From Haliea sp. (GTDB taxonomy: Bacteria; Pseudomonadota; Gammaproteobacteria; Pseudomonadales; Halieaceae): 64,000 nucleotides of DNA. The notes under the pieces were generated by a model. It did no database searches. It worked only from the letters and a program-made list of their open reading frames with translations, and was not told the DNA's origin. The DNA lies in assembly GCA_024642265.1 (NCBI GenBank), contig JAHEBL010000005.1, positions 22,612-86,611 of the forward strand. Reading direction: 5' to 3'. A program made the position numbers and the translations under genes. Shown here piece by piece: positions 24,229-35,499 of this stretch. The stretch's first letter is position 1. Each line of letters opens with the position of its first letter.

Positions 24229-27200
24229 GTGCAGAACACCCCAGGGGCGTAATCGCCTGGTTCGCCTACAATCCGGTCGCCGCCAACCTGCTAATGCTCT
24301 TTATTATCACTGTCGGTCTGGTGTCGGCTTTCACCATCCAGCGCGCCATGTTTCCCACCGTCGATATCGAAATGATCTTTATCACCGCGCCCTACCCGGG
24401 CGCCGCTCCCGAGGAAGTTGAGCAGGGAATCGTTCTCAAGATCGAGGAGGCCATCAACGACCTGGACGGCATCAAGCGGGTGGAGTCGGACGCCTACGAG
24501 TCCTACGCGCGGATCATGATCGAGCCCAATGACGGTATCGACCTGAGCAAATTGCTGGATGAGGTGCAGAATCGCATCAATGCCATCCAGCAATTTCCGG
24601 ACGGCGCCGAAAAGCCCATCGTCCGCCAACCTGAATTGCTGTTCCCCACGCTCACCCTGCAGCTGTCAGGCGGCATCGACGAGCGCGCAATGAAATCCCT
24701 GGCGGACGAGGTGAGGCGCGAATTGCTGAGCCTGCCGGAAGTGTCGGCGGCGACGGTGGTGGGCGCCCGCGATTATGAAATTTCCGTGGAAATTTCCGAA
24801 CAGTTGTTGCGCGAGTACCACCTGAGCCTCGGGGAGGTCGCCAATATCATCGCCGCCTCATCCCTGGATATCCCCGCCGGCTCGGTACAGACACGCAACG
24901 GCGACATCATGCTGCGCACTCTGGGCCAGGCCTATGTGCAACAGGATTTCGAGGACATCGTGCTGCGAACCTGGCCCGACGGCACGCGCCTGTTGCTGGG
25001 GGACATCGCCACCATCGATGACGGTTTCGTCGACGGGCGCGGCTTCACCACTTTCGACGGGCAATACTCCCTGGGCATCAATGTTTTTGCGATGGGCAAG
25101 CAGGACATCATCGATACCGCCCGGGTAACGAAGCAGTATGTTGAACAGAAACGCCATCAGTTGCCCAACGGCGTCACCCTTGAAGCGTGGTCAGATTTCA
25201 CTTTCTACCTCGAGGAGCGTCTGGGAATGATGATGAAGAACCTCGGCGTCGGCGCCCTGCTGGTTTTCATCGTGCTCGCCCTGTTTCTCGAAATCAAACT
25301 GGCCTTCTGGGTCATGCTCGGCATCCCGGTCTGCTTCCTTGGTGCCATGGCGGTTATCAGCACCCCGATGGTTGATGCCAGCCTCAATCTGCTTAGCATT
25401 TTCGGTTTTATCATCGCCCTGGGTATTATCGTCGATGACGCTATTATCATGGGCGAGAGCGCCTACGCCGAGCAGGAGCAACACGGTCACAGTGTACAAA
25501 GCGTGGTGTCGGGGGTGTACAAGGTTGCAACCCCGGCGACCTTCGGTGTATTGACGACTATCGTCGCGTTTGCACCGACACTGTTTGTGCAGGGCGTATT
25601 TGGCGCGTTTCCCGAGGCATGCGGCATCGTCGTGGTACTGTGCCTGGCATTCTCCCTGGTGGAATCCAAGTGGATTCTGCCCGCCCATTTGGCGCACAGC
25701 AAACCCTCGCGCCACCCTGCTTTAATGTCAATGAACAAACTCCAGCAGCGCTGTAACGATCACCTGAGGCGCTTTGTCGAGCTCCGCTACATTCCCTTCA
25801 TGCAGCGCTGTGTGGCCTACCGTTACGTTACGATGGCTTTCTTCTGCTCGCTGCTGATTCTGTGCGGCGGACTGCTCGCCGGCGAACAGGTGCGCACCGT
25901 GCTGGCGCCCGAAGCAAGAGGCGAGTTTCTCAAAGCCGAGTTGCGCCTGGCCCACGGGACGCCCGAGGAACGGACCCAGCAGGCGGTAAGGGATGTGGTT
26001 GCCGCGTTGCTGGCAGTGGATGCGGATTACCAGCGCGATACAGGCGGCGAGGAAAAACTGCTGGCGCATGTCGCCGCCTATGGCTTCGACCAGATCAACG
26101 GCCGCATCTCAGTGGAACTCACCAAGGAAGACCAGCGCAGCATCTCCACCCTGGAAGTCGAGCAGCGCTGGCGTGACCGGGTAGGCACTATCCACGGCGC
26201 CGAGGTATTGGCTATCAGTGGCGACGACGAAGGCGGCTGGGGACCCGCTATTGCTTTCGACCTGATGCACCATGACTTCAATGCGCTGAAGGCCGCCTCG
26301 GAGGAACTGGAGGAGGCCCTGCGACACTATGCCGGTGTGTTCGACATCCGCAACGGCGCCGGCGACACCGCCGACGAATTCCACCTCGATATCCTGCCCG
26401 AGGCAGAGTCGCTGGGACTGACCCGCTACGACCTCGGCATGCAGGTGCGCCATGCATTTTACGGCGCCGAGGCACAGCGGGTGCAGCGTGGTGTCGACGA
26501 GGTCAAGGTGATGGTGCGCTACCCCAGGGCGGACCGCGAGCTGACCAGCAGCCTGGGTAATATGTTCATTCGCACCCCCCAGGGCGACGAGGTGCCCTTC
26601 GATACGGTGGCCAGTCTGGATATCACCCAGGGACTGCTCAAGACCACTCATATCGATTTTCAACGCGCTTCGGAAGTGACCGCCGAAGTGGACAAGACCC
26701 AGGTACAGTCCGCCAAGGTCATCGAGGAAATCGAGGAGCAGTTCCTCCCGGACCTGCTGCGCAAATACCCGGGGCTCAGCTATGAGATCTCCGGCATGGC
26801 AGACGAGGAGCGCAAACTCGGGGTCAGCCTGATGATCGGTTTTGGGCTGGCCATCCTGGGCATCTACGCCCTGCTGGCAATCCCCACCAGGTCCTACATG
26901 CAACCTCTGATCATCATGGGGGTTATTCCCTTCGGCATCATTGGTGCGATCGTCGGCCACTGGGTCACAGGCTACGCTTTCAGCATGATGTCGGTAATCG
27001 GGGTGATTGCGCTCAGCGGCGTGGTAGTGAACGACAGCCTGCTGCTGGTGGACCACACCAACAAGGCCGTGGCCGATGGCTCGAGCCGCTATACCGCAGT
27101 TGTCGAAGCCACGAGGCGCCGCTTCCGCGCCATCATGCTGACCTCGGTAACCACCTTCATGGGCCTGGCACCCATCCTGCTGGAGCGCAGTGTCCAGGCA

Positions 27201-27383
27201 CAGGACATCATTCCCATGGCGATATCACTGGCTTTCGGCATCGTTTTCGCAACCGTAATCACCTTGTTGCTGGTGCCCTGCCTGTACATGATCCTGGACG
27301 ACCTGGATCGATGGTGGGCCGGCAATGACGGCCGCGCGAAGCAGCACCGGCAGACAGCGGCGGGCGGCTACCTCAACGAATAG
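24225..27383 (+). CDS. RND efflux transporter permease (AcrB/MexB superfamily)
   Basis: A 1052-residue inner-membrane pump with the expected 12-helix, two-periplasmic-loop layout. Landmarks: NPVAANLLMLFIITVG start, ITAPYPGAAPEEVEQGI in the first porter loop, helix 4 with the proton-relay segment GFIIALGIIVDDAIIMGES, and GVVVNDSLLLVDHTN in helix 10. It most resembles the HAE-3/marine hydrophobe efflux-type pumps, but the substrate cannot be read. It starts at GTG within the adaptor stop codon and its last 11 bases overlap the convergent sppA gene. Confidence 0.92.
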   Translation: MSAEHPRGVIAWFAYNPVAANLLMLFIITVGLVSAFTIQRAMFPTVDIEMIFITAPYPGAAPEEVEQGIVLKIEEAINDLDGIKRVESDAYESYARIMIEPNDGIDLSKLLDEVQNRINAIQQFPDGAEKPIVRQPELLFPTLTLQLSGGIDERAMKSLADEVRRELLSLPEVSAATVVGARDYEISVEISEQLLREYHLSLGEVANIIAASSLDIPAGSVQTRNGDIMLRTLGQAYVQQDFEDIVLRTWPDGTRLLLGDIATIDDGFVDGRGFTTFDGQYSLGINVFAMGKQDIIDTARVTKQYVEQKRHQLPNGVTLEAWSDFTFYLEERLGMMMKNLGVGALLVFIVLALFLEIKLAFWVMLGIPVCFLGAMAVISTPMVDASLNLLSIFGFIIALGIIVDDAIIMGESAYAEQEQHGHSVQSVVSGVYKVATPATFGVLTTIVAFAPTLFVQGVFGAFPEACGIVVVLCLAFSLVESKWILPAHLAHSKPSRHPALMSMNKLQQRCNDHLRRFVELRYIPFMQRCVAYRYVTMAFFCSLLILCGGLLAGEQVRTVLAPEARGEFLKAELRLAHGTPEERTQQAVRDVVAALLAVDADYQRDTGGEEKLLAHVAAYGFDQINGRISVELTKEDQRSISTLEVEQRWRDRVGTIHGAEVLAISGDDEGGWGPAIAFDLMHHDFNALKAASEELEEALRHYAGVFDIRNGAGDTADEFHLDILPEAESLGLTRYDLGMQVRHAFYGAEAQRVQRGVDEVKVMVRYPRADRELTSSLGNMFIRTPQGDEVPFDTVASLDITQGLLKTTHIDFQRASEVTAEVDKTQVQSAKVIEEIEEQFLPDLLRKYPGLSYEISGMADEERKLGVSLMIGFGLAILGIYALLAIPTRSYMQPLIIMGVIPFGIIGAIVGHWVTGYAFSMMSVIGVIALSGVVVNDSLLLVDHTNKAVADGSSRYTAVVEATRRRFRAIMLTSVTTFMGLAPILLERSVQAQDIIPMAISLAFGIVFATVITLLLVPCLYMILDDLDRWWAGNDGRAKQHRQTAAGGYLNE

Positions 27384-29220
27384 CCCCGCAGGCAAGACAC
27401 CTTACATAGATGTGGCGAGGATCCTTCAGGCTGGCCAGTTCCGCGGCCGCGTCCGTCACCGGTGCCAGCAGGGCAGCCACCGAGGCGGTAATCGCCGGCG
27501 GCGTCCACAGCCCCAGGCTGCCGACCCTGTCAGCCAGTTGCTGCAACAATAACTCCCGCGGCGACAGGGGCAGAGACACATACTCCACCTTGTAGTCCTC
27601 CAGTCCGGCCCTGGCGGCGGCGGCGGCAACGGCGTCAGCGAGGGAGCCCAGACCATCGAGCAAGCCGTGTTCCAGTGCGTCCGGCGCGGCCCAGATACGT
27701 CCCTGGGCCAGCCCATCCACCTGCTCCGGTGTCAGGTCGCGCCCCTCTTCCACCAGTTGGACAAAGTTCCTGTAGTTGAAGTCAACCCCGCTGCGGATGG
27801 CCTCGGCCACCTCGGGATTCAGCGGCCTGTCCAGCCGCAAGGAACCGGCCAGGTCAGTAGTGCCCACGCCGTCGGTATATACACCCGCGCGCTGCAACAG
27901 ACGTTCAAAGGTGGGGATGGCCGCAAACACACCGATACTGCCGGTAATGGTGCCCGGGGTCGCCCAGATTTCATCTGCCTCAGCGGCAATGTAATAACCG
28001 CCGGAGGCCGCTACCGCGCCCATGGAGATAACCACCGGGATCCCCAGGGCCCTGGTCCGCAGCAGTTCCCGCCGAATGACTTCCGAGGCAAACACACTGC
28101 CGCCGCCGCTGTTGACCCGCAGCACAATAGCGCCCACCCCCTCGCTGTCGGCGGTAGTGCTGATCAGGTGGGCAAGGGAATCGCCGCCGATGGTACCCGG
28201 GGGCTGGGCGCCAGGGACAATATTGCCCTCGGCCGTGATGACCGCCACCCGGTCACCCTCCACCGGTTTAAATTGTGAGGGGCGCATGCGCCGCACATAG
28301 GGTTCGAACAGTACCGCCTCGTAGAGACCCTCCTCAGTGGTCGCGCCGACGAGTTCGGCCAGGTAGTCATTGGCCTCGTCGCGGTCAAGCAGCTCGTCCA
28401 CGAGGCCGGCCTGCAATGCGAGCGCGGCAGTATCACCGCCCTGCTCGTCGAGCAGCCGGGAAAAGTCGTTGACATAGGTATTCACGCTGCCGGGAGGCAA
28501 TTCGCGCTGGGCCTCAACCGTGGCGGCGTACTGGCCCCACAACACCTCGAGCCAGCGCCCGGTAATCAGCTTCTCTCCCGGCGACATGTCATCCCGCAGG
28601 AAAGGCTCGGCGATGGCCTTGAATTCGCCGGCATGAAATACATGCACGTTCACCGACATTTTTTCCAGGGTCTCGCGAAAATAATTGCGGTAGCTGGCAA
28701 ATCCCTCGAGGCCAACGCCGCCGAACGGGTTGACGATGATGTTGTCGGCGTAGCTTGCCAGCAGGAACTGGTCCTGGGTAAAGAAGTCACCCACGGCCAC
28801 CACCGGCTTGCCGGTGGCCTTGAAAGCCTCGAGCGCTACGGCGATTTCCTGGGCTCTGCTGATACCCAGGTACACAAGATTATCCAGTTCCATCACCAGC
28901 GAGTTGACCGCAGGGTCCGTTGCGGCAAAGTTGATCGCGTCGATAACGTCCCGCAGCAATACCTCGTGGTCCTCGGGCGCCGGCTCACCCAGCAGGGCCT
29001 GCAACGGGTCGGCCTGGGATTTCTGGTCCACGACGGTACCCGCGAGATTGAGCAACAAGGCCGCCCGCTCGGGTGGCGGCTCGGCGCCGCCGCCAAGGTA
29101 GACAAAGTAGACCAGCGCTATGAACAGCAGAAACAGAATGTTCGACAGCGCCAGCCTGACCCGGGTTATGCCATTCCAGATGGCGGAAAAAAACCTGCGC
29201 AAGCGCGACGGTTCACTCAT
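27373..29220 (-). CDS. sppA: Signal peptide peptidase SppA, 67K type
   Basis: A 615-residue membrane-anchored serine protease that degrades cleaved signal peptides. It has one N-terminal membrane segment (about 22-42) and two tandem S49 domains. The catalytic Lys201 lies in GEFKAIAEPF of the first domain and the nucleophile Ser406 in AVAASGGYY of the second, as in E. coli SppA. RVNSGGGSVFASE is the companion oxyanion segment. It is the last gene of the arsC-wrbA-DUF2069-sppA run, 3 bases after DUF2069. Its final 11 bases overlap the end of the convergent RND gene. Confidence 0.95.
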   Translation of the reverse strand: MSEPSRLRRFFSAIWNGITRVRLALSNILFLLFIALVYFVYLGGGAEPPPERAALLLNLAGTVVDQKSQADPLQALLGEPAPEDHEVLLRDVIDAINFAATDPAVNSLVMELDNLVYLGISRAQEIAVALEAFKATGKPVVAVGDFFTQDQFLLASYADNIIVNPFGGVGLEGFASYRNYFRETLEKMSVNVHVFHAGEFKAIAEPFLRDDMSPGEKLITGRWLEVLWGQYAATVEAQRELPPGSVNTYVNDFSRLLDEQGGDTAALALQAGLVDELLDRDEANDYLAELVGATTEEGLYEAVLFEPYVRRMRPSQFKPVEGDRVAVITAEGNIVPGAQPPGTIGGDSLAHLISTTADSEGVGAIVLRVNSGGGSVFASEVIRRELLRTRALGIPVVISMGAVAASGGYYIAAEADEIWATPGTITGSIGVFAAIPTFERLLQRAGVYTDGVGTTDLAGSLRLDRPLNPEVAEAIRSGVDFNYRNFVQLVEEGRDLTPEQVDGLAQGRIWAAPDALEHGLLDGLGSLADAVAAAAARAGLEDYKVEYVSLPLSPRELLLQQLADRVGSLGLWTPPAITASVAALLAPVTDAAAELASLKDPRHIYVRCLACGAIR

Positions 29221-29223
29221 ATT

Positions 29224-30547
<1,324 letters not shown>

Positions 30548-30674
30548 GGCGGGCTTCCTGCGGTTGGCCAAAACAAGCGCCAGAGTATACCAAAGCGCGG
30601 GCGCATCAGCCCGTCCTCGCCCGCCTGTTTTGGCGCGGCGCAGTCCGTGCAGAGCGGCAAACGTTCATGCCATA

Positions 30675-31913
30675 ATGCTGGCCATGAATTTTAATGGCAT
30701 CACATTACCCGAGCTCTGGCGGCGCACGCAGTACCTGTTCTCGCGCTTCAACGCCGACCGCTGTTCGGAAAATGCCGCAGCCCTGACCTACATGAGCCTG
30801 TTTGCACTGGTGCCGCTGCTCACCGTGATTTATACGATGGCATCGGCAGTCCCGGCTTTCCAGGGGCTGGAGACCAAGATGCAGGCGTTCCTGTTTGAAC
30901 ACCTGATGCCCGATACCAATTCCGAGATAAGGACCTACCTGGACGATTTTTCCAGGCAGGCCAAGAACCTCACGGGGCCCGGCATCGTTTTCCTGGTGGT
31001 GACCGCCGTTCTCATGCTGCGCAATATTGAAAAAGCGTTCAACGAGATCTGGCGAGCCAGTGAAAACCGCAGTCCGGTGTCAAGTTTTCTGCTGTACTGG
31101 GCAGTGCTGAGTCTCGCGCCGGTGATGATAGGCCTGGCATTGGCGATCAGCACCTATCTCTCCTCTTTCGCCCATGTACTTGAGGGATACGACGTCATTG
31201 GTGTGAAGGCATTCATGCTCAAGATAGCACCGCTGCTGCTGACTACCGCCGGCTTCAGCCTGGTTTACATCGCGGTGCCGAACTGCAGGGTGCCATTCAA
31301 GCACTGCCTCATCGGAGGTCTCGCTGCGGCACTGGCTTTTCATATCGCCAGGTCCGTGTTCACCGACCTGGTAGTGGGCTCCAGCTACACATTCATCTAC
31401 GGTGCGTTCGCCGCGGTTCCCCTGTTCCTGCTGTGGATATACCTGTCCTGGAACATCGTCCTGATGGGGGGCATCCTGGTGCACAGCATGTCGGCCTACC
31501 AGAATGAGGAGCAGGCCAGCCGGCCGCTGGTGCTCAAGGCGCTGGACGTGCTCTACCTGTTCTGGCAGCGCCAGGCAAGCGGGCAGGCGGTCGGTGAGAT
31601 CGAACTGCTCAACCGCAAGCACGAGGTCACCCGGGGACTGGACAGCGACAGCTGGCAATTGCTGCGCAATGTCTTTCTCGACAAGAAACTGATCGCCGAA
31701 AATGATCGCGGCCAATACCTGCTGAGCCGCGACCTGCACACCGTCAGCTTCAGCCAGCTGAAGGAATGGGTAAACAGTGAATACAGCCTGACAGCCGAGG
31801 AGGCCCCGGGTGTACTGAGCTGGCAACAGGAGGCGTACAGAATGCTGCAGGATCAGCGCAAGCAACAGCGGGACTCGCTCGGCATGAGCCTCGTGGAACT
31901 GTTTTCCCGATGA
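30675..31913 (+). CDS. YihY/BrkB-family inner membrane protein
   Basis: A protein of about 410 residues from the YihY/UPF0761 family, once misnamed ribonuclease BN. After SENAAALTYMSLFALVPLLTV come six membrane segments with the family blocks PNCRVPFKHCLIGGLAAA and SSYTFIYGAFAAVPLFLLWIYLSW, then a cytoplasmic winged-helix-like C-terminal region of about 130 residues. Function is unestablished; relatives are proposed transporters. ATG 30675 and 30684 are both possible and neither has a strong RBS. The stop overlaps the start of the TlpA-like gene (ATGA). Confidence 0.88.
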   Translation: MLAMNFNGITLPELWRRTQYLFSRFNADRCSENAAALTYMSLFALVPLLTVIYTMASAVPAFQGLETKMQAFLFEHLMPDTNSEIRTYLDDFSRQAKNLTGPGIVFLVVTAVLMLRNIEKAFNEIWRASENRSPVSSFLLYWAVLSLAPVMIGLALAISTYLSSFAHVLEGYDVIGVKAFMLKIAPLLLTTAGFSLVYIAVPNCRVPFKHCLIGGLAAALAFHIARSVFTDLVVGSSYTFIYGAFAAVPLFLLWIYLSWNIVLMGGILVHSMSAYQNEEQASRPLVLKALDVLYLFWQRQASGQAVGEIELLNRKHEVTRGLDSDSWQLLRNVFLDKKLIAENDRGQYLLSRDLHTVSFSQLKEWVNSEYSLTAEEAPGVLSWQQEAYRMLQDQRKQQRDSLGMSLVELFSR

Positions 31914-32356
31914 GGGCCTGGCTGGCATTGACCCTGTCCCTGGCCCTGTCCGGCTGTGGTCCCGGCCCGGCGCCCGACGTTGGCCTGCAACTGGAGCAGT
32001 TGCGGGGCCAGTGGGTGGTGATCAATTACTGGGCAATCTGGTGCAAGCCCTGTATCCAGGAAATACCCGAGCTGAACGCCCTGAACGAGCTACCCGGGGT
32101 CACGGTACTGGGCGTGAACTACGACGGCGACGCAGAGGAGATACTGGCACAGCAGATAAAACAGCTCGGTATCGACTTTGAAGTACTGGCGACCGACCCC
32201 GCCAGCCTGCTCGGCACCACCCGCCCGATGGTATTGCCTACCACGCTCATACTCGACCCCGCCGGCGCCCTGCAGGACACGCTGGTAGGGCCGCAGACCC
32301 TGGCGTCTCTCGCACAGGCCACCGGGCAGCAGATCGACCCGGGCGCCCATCAGTGA
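31910..32356 (+). CDS. TlpA/ResA-like thioredoxin-fold lipoprotein
   Basis: A 148-residue exported protein with a lipobox (LALSGC) and a thioredoxin-fold domain carrying the redox motif WCKPC near residues 44-48. The later cis-Pro lies in the segment VLPTTLIL. Such proteins reduce periplasmic disulfides, often for cytochrome c maturation or as a partner of DsbD. It is translationally coupled to the YihY gene. The active-site CKPC differs from E. coli DsbE's CPTC, so its partner is open. Confidence 0.88.
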   Translation: MRAWLALTLSLALSGCGPGPAPDVGLQLEQLRGQWVVINYWAIWCKPCIQEIPELNALNELPGVTVLGVNYDGDAEEILAQQIKQLGIDFEVLATDPASLLGTTRPMVLPTTLILDPAGALQDTLVGPQTLASLAQATGQQIDPGAHQ

Positions 32357-32534
32357 CCCGAAAGCAAGCCTGAGGGCATCAAAAAAATCAGCTTACCGTC
32401 CATTCCCGACAGAGCGCGCGGCTTGCCTCGGGATATCGCTTTCAACACTCGACGCCAGGCAGGGGGCCGGGACACACCCGGTCCCCTGTCGACAATGGAA
32501 CCAGTCTCGCATCACTGACACTCTGGCAAATGAC

Positions 32535-32562
32535 AAAAAAAAGCCGGCCCATCGGGCCGGCT
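32535..32562 (-). terminator. Orphan Rho-independent terminator on the minus strand
   Basis: Read on the minus strand: a perfect 9-bp stem (AGCCGGCCC / GGGCCGGCT) with a 3-base loop, directly followed by eight T. This is a strong intrinsic terminator. No minus-strand protein gene ends just upstream; cysK on the opposite strand starts at 32850. It may end an unannotated small transcript. Confidence 0.75.
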
Positions 32563-32849
32563 GAATCGGAGTCTCGCGGTTGGGATTGCAATGGACCTGG
32601 ATGGAATCCCTAATGGCGCCAAGAGTGGCTTGCACTTGCAAAAACACACACCTGACCGTCACTGCATACTACGACCAGGCGCCTGAACACAAAGTTCCCG
32701 GCCCGGCTAAAATATTTTGCGGCCGGCACTCGCCGGCCCCACTCAGGAGGCTCACGGCGTCCACGCCGACGATGGACAGGAGCTGCCAGGAATACTAGTC
32801 TTGTCCGACTACCCACCCATATACCGGCAGACAAAACGGGAATAGCGAC
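32563..32849. other. Gene-free region upstream of cysK with several hairpins
   Basis: Part of the 493-base gap between the TlpA-like gene and cysK. No convincing coding potential was seen on either strand. It holds a perfect 7-bp hairpin (GGCCGGC ACTC GCCGGCC, 32721-32738) and a 5-6 bp hairpin (CGGCG / CGCCG, 32755-32768). With the minus-strand terminator to the left, it could encode a small minus-strand RNA or form a structured cysK leader. No riboswitch class was recognised. The left part of the gap, 32357-32534, shows nothing notable. Confidence 0.4.
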
Positions 32850-33830
32850 ATGAGCAACATTTACGCTGACAACTCGCAGACCATCGGCAAAACGCCAATG
32901 GTCCGGATCAACCACATCAGTGACGGCAATATTCTCGTAAAGCTGGAAAATCGCAATCCCGCCATGTCGGTCAAGTGCCGCATCGGTACCAGTATGGTGT
33001 TGGCAGCCGAACAGGACGGCAGCCTGAAGCCTGGCATGACCATTGTTGAACCCACCAGCGGCAATACCGGTATCGCGCTGGCCTTTGTCGCCGCGGCGCG
33101 CGGCTATGGCTGTATCCTGACCATGCCCAATACCATGAGCCTGGAGCGGCGCATGCTGATGAAGTCGCTGGGGGCGCAGGTGATTCTCACCGACGGAGCC
33201 AAGGGTATTCCCGCGGCTATACAGAAGGCGGAGGACATCATCGCCTCGGACCCGGGCAAATACTGGGGACCCCACCAGTTCGAGAACCCCGCCAACCCGG
33301 CGATTCATGAAACCACCACCGGCCCGGAGATATGGGATGACACGGACGGCAAAATCGACATCCTGGTTTGCGGCGTCGGCACCGGCGGCACCCTTACCGG
33401 TATCTCCCGCTATATCAAGAACACGCGCGGCAAGCCTATCATGACCGTGGCGGTAGAGCCCGACAGCACCACCATGATCACCGCCGCCAAGAGTGGCGAC
33501 CAACCCAGCCACGCGCCCCACAAGATCCAGGGTATCGGTGCCGGCTTTGTACCGGGAAATCTCGATCTTGGCATGGTAGACCGGGTCGAACAGGTATCGA
33601 GTGACGCGGCCATGGAATGGGCCCATAAGCTTATGCAGGGCGAAGGCATTCTCGCTGGGGTGTCCTGCGGCGCGGCCATGGCCGTGGCCGACCGACTGTC
33701 CCGGCTGGAGGAAAATCGGGGCAAGTTGATCGTGGCGGTGCTGCCGGATTCCGGGGAGCGCTACCTTACTTCGCCGTTGTTTTCCGGTCGTTTTTCCGAA
33801 AACGAGACCGTGCAGGCGACGATCAGCTGA
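32850..33830 (+). CDS. cysK: Cysteine synthase A (O-acetylserine sulfhydrylase)
   Basis: PLP enzyme of 326 residues making L-cysteine from O-acetylserine and sulfide. The PLP Lys lies in [11 protein letters not shown] (about residue 42), the substrate loop is [11 protein letters not shown] and the phosphate-binding loop [10 protein letters not shown], with [11 protein letters not shown] and [10 protein letters not shown] at the end. Sequence blocks match E. coli CysK closely rather than CysM. It is monocistronic: the upstream gap is long and the convergent GNAT gene ends 2 bases after it. Confidence 0.95.
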   Translation: MSNIYADNSQTIGKTPMVRINHISDGNILVKLENRNPAMSVKCRIGTSMVLAAEQDGSLKPGMTIVEPTSGNTGIALAFVAAARGYGCILTMPNTMSLERRMLMKSLGAQVILTDGAKGIPAAIQKAEDIIASDPGKYWGPHQFENPANPAIHETTTGPEIWDDTDGKIDILVCGVGTGGTLTGISRYIKNTRGKPIMTVAVEPDSTTMITAAKSGDQPSHAPHKIQGIGAGFVPGNLDLGMVDRVEQVSSDAAMEWAHKLMQGEGILAGVSCGAAMAVADRLSRLEENRGKLIVAVLPDSGERYLTSPLFSGRFSENETVQATIS

Positions 33831-33831
33831 A

Positions 33832-34425
33832 TCAGGAACGCTCGCGCAACAGCGTGAGCCGCTTTCTGACCTCCGGCCAGTCGCTGTCGATAACGCTGAA
33901 GTACACGGAATCCCGCGCAAAACCACCCTGCACGATCATATGCTTGCGCAGCACTCCCTCGCGCGTTGCACCTATACGCTCAAGGGCGCGCTGGGAGCGG
34001 GCGTTGCGGGCATCCGTCTTGAACTCTACCCGCACACAGCCCAGCCGCTCAAAGGCATGACATAACAACAGCCATTTGACCTCGGTGTTGACCGCTGTTC
34101 GCTGCCATTGCTCCCCCAGCCAGGTCCAGCCTATTTCCAGCGAACGATGTTCCGGGCGGATGTTGAGATAGCGGGTACTGCCGATCACCTTGTCCTTGCC
34201 TTTTTCAATCACGGCAAACGGGAGCTGGCCCGGCGTGTCGATGGCCTCGTCAATCCACTGCCGGGTGTCGGCCATATCAATAAAGCAGGCTCTTGGCATG
34301 TAGCTCCAGTCACCGGCACTGCGGCCCCGGTTATACAGGCCCTGGGCGTGATCCTGCCGCAGTGGCTCCAGCTGCACGGTCTCACCCGCCAGCAGCACAG
34401 GTTCGACCTGCATGCCTTGTATCAC
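33832..34425 (-). CDS. GNAT-family N-acetyltransferase (RimJ/RimL-like)
   Basis: A 197-residue acetyltransferase. The fold is recognised from VIGSTRYLNIRPEHRSLEIGWTWLG, then the NTEVKWLLLCHAFERLGCVRVEFKTDARN segment and the CoA-facing RALERIGATREGVLRKH. RimJ/RimL relatives acetylate protein N-termini or small amines; the substrate here is unknown. It overlaps the upstream quinone oxidoreductase gene by 4 bases. Confidence 0.85.
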   Translation of the reverse strand: MIQGMQVEPVLLAGETVQLEPLRQDHAQGLYNRGRSAGDWSYMPRACFIDMADTRQWIDEAIDTPGQLPFAVIEKGKDKVIGSTRYLNIRPEHRSLEIGWTWLGEQWQRTAVNTEVKWLLLCHAFERLGCVRVEFKTDARNARSQRALERIGATREGVLRKHMIVQGGFARDSVYFSVIDSDWPEVRKRLTLLRERS

Positions 34426-35393
34426 GGCAGGATAACCGTCGAGCCGGTGGTGCGGCGACCCTCGAGGTCCCGATGCGCCTGCTGTATATCCGCCAGGGCA
34501 TAGCGCTGGCCTATTTCCACCCGCACCTGCCCCGCCAGCACCCGGGCAAACAGGTCGGCGCTGGACTGTCGCAATTCCTCTGTGGTGGCGGTATAGGTAA
34601 CCAGGGTTGGCCGGGTGACATAGAGCGATCCATGAGCAGACAGTGACTGCAGGTCCAGTGGCGCGGGCAGACCCGAGGCGTTGCCAAAACTCACCATCAG
34701 CCCGCGGGGACGCAGGCAGTCCAGCGAGATCTCAAAGGTGTCCTTGCCAACCCCGTCATAGACCACCGGCAATTTCTCACCGCCTGTAATCTCCAGCAGG
34801 CGCTCCAGCACATTCTCGGTGCGGTAATTGATCACGTGGTGATAGCCATGGGCCAGGGCAAGTTTGGCTTTTTCCTGCGAACCGACCGTGCCGATAACAG
34901 TGGCACCGATACTGTTGGCCCACTGCCCGAACACCAGGCCTACCCCGCCGGCCGCCGCATGAAACAGGCAGGTCTCCCCCGGCTGCAGCACATGGGTGCG
35001 CTGCAACAGGTATTCGGTGGTCTGCCCCTTGAGCATCAGTGCCGCGGCCTGTTCGAAGTCGATGCCCTCGGGAATCATGACCAACCGGGCCGCGGGCAGG
35101 TTGAGCGCCTCCGCGTAGGCGCCAAAACCGGCCGAGCAGTAGGCCACCCGGTCCCCCACCTTAAGGTCAACGCCCTCTCCCACCGCCTCTACCACTCCGG
35201 CGCCCTCCAGCCCAATCCCCGTGGGCAGGGGCAGCGGGTAGGTACCGCTGCGATGGTAGGTGTCTATATAATTCAGGCCGATCGCGCGATTAACCACCGT
35301 CACCATACCTGGACCCGGCGCCGCGAGTGCCTGTTCTTCCAGCACCATCACCTCGGGCCCGCCGGTCTTGTGTATCCTGATTGCCTGTACCAT
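34422..35393 (-). CDS. qorA: NADPH:quinone oxidoreductase (zeta-crystallin type)
   Basis: A 323-residue medium-chain dehydrogenase of the zinc-free quinone oxidoreductase branch. Near the N-terminus is GLNYIDTYHRSGTYP, then GIGLEGAGVVEAVG, and the NADPH-binding AAAGGVGLVFGQWA in the Rossmann domain, followed by GRTTGSTVILP at the end. It reduces quinones by NADPH. The bounding gene to its right, a helicase, is divergent. It is the first gene of a two-gene operon with the GNAT. Confidence 0.9.
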   Translation of the reverse strand: MVQAIRIHKTGGPEVMVLEEQALAAPGPGMVTVVNRAIGLNYIDTYHRSGTYPLPLPTGIGLEGAGVVEAVGEGVDLKVGDRVAYCSAGFGAYAEALNLPAARLVMIPEGIDFEQAAALMLKGQTTEYLLQRTHVLQPGETCLFHAAAGGVGLVFGQWANSIGATVIGTVGSQEKAKLALAHGYHHVINYRTENVLERLLEITGGEKLPVVYDGVGKDTFEISLDCLRPRGLMVSFGNASGLPAPLDLQSLSAHGSLYVTRPTLVTYTATTEELRQSSADLFARVLAGQVRVEIGQRYALADIQQAHRDLEGRRTTGSTVILP

Positions 35394-35499
35394 CCGGGTC
35401 GCTCCCCATTGTCAGTTGGTTGTTCAGCTAAACACTACACTAGTGTACCTTGTCACCCCTATTGTTACATTCAACGAGTCAGGAAAAGGAAGCAAACAC

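Noticed and set aside
26109..27056. Minus-strand frame of 315 codons inside the RND pump gene
   Set aside because: Shadow frame without domain content, inside a well-conserved pump.
32393..32662. Minus-strand frame of 89 codons through the orphan terminator
   Set aside because: It runs through a strong terminator hairpin and lacks an RBS or recognisable content.
32610..33926. Minus-strand frame of 438 codons antisense to cysK
   Set aside because: cysK on the plus strand matches the family throughout; this is a shadow.
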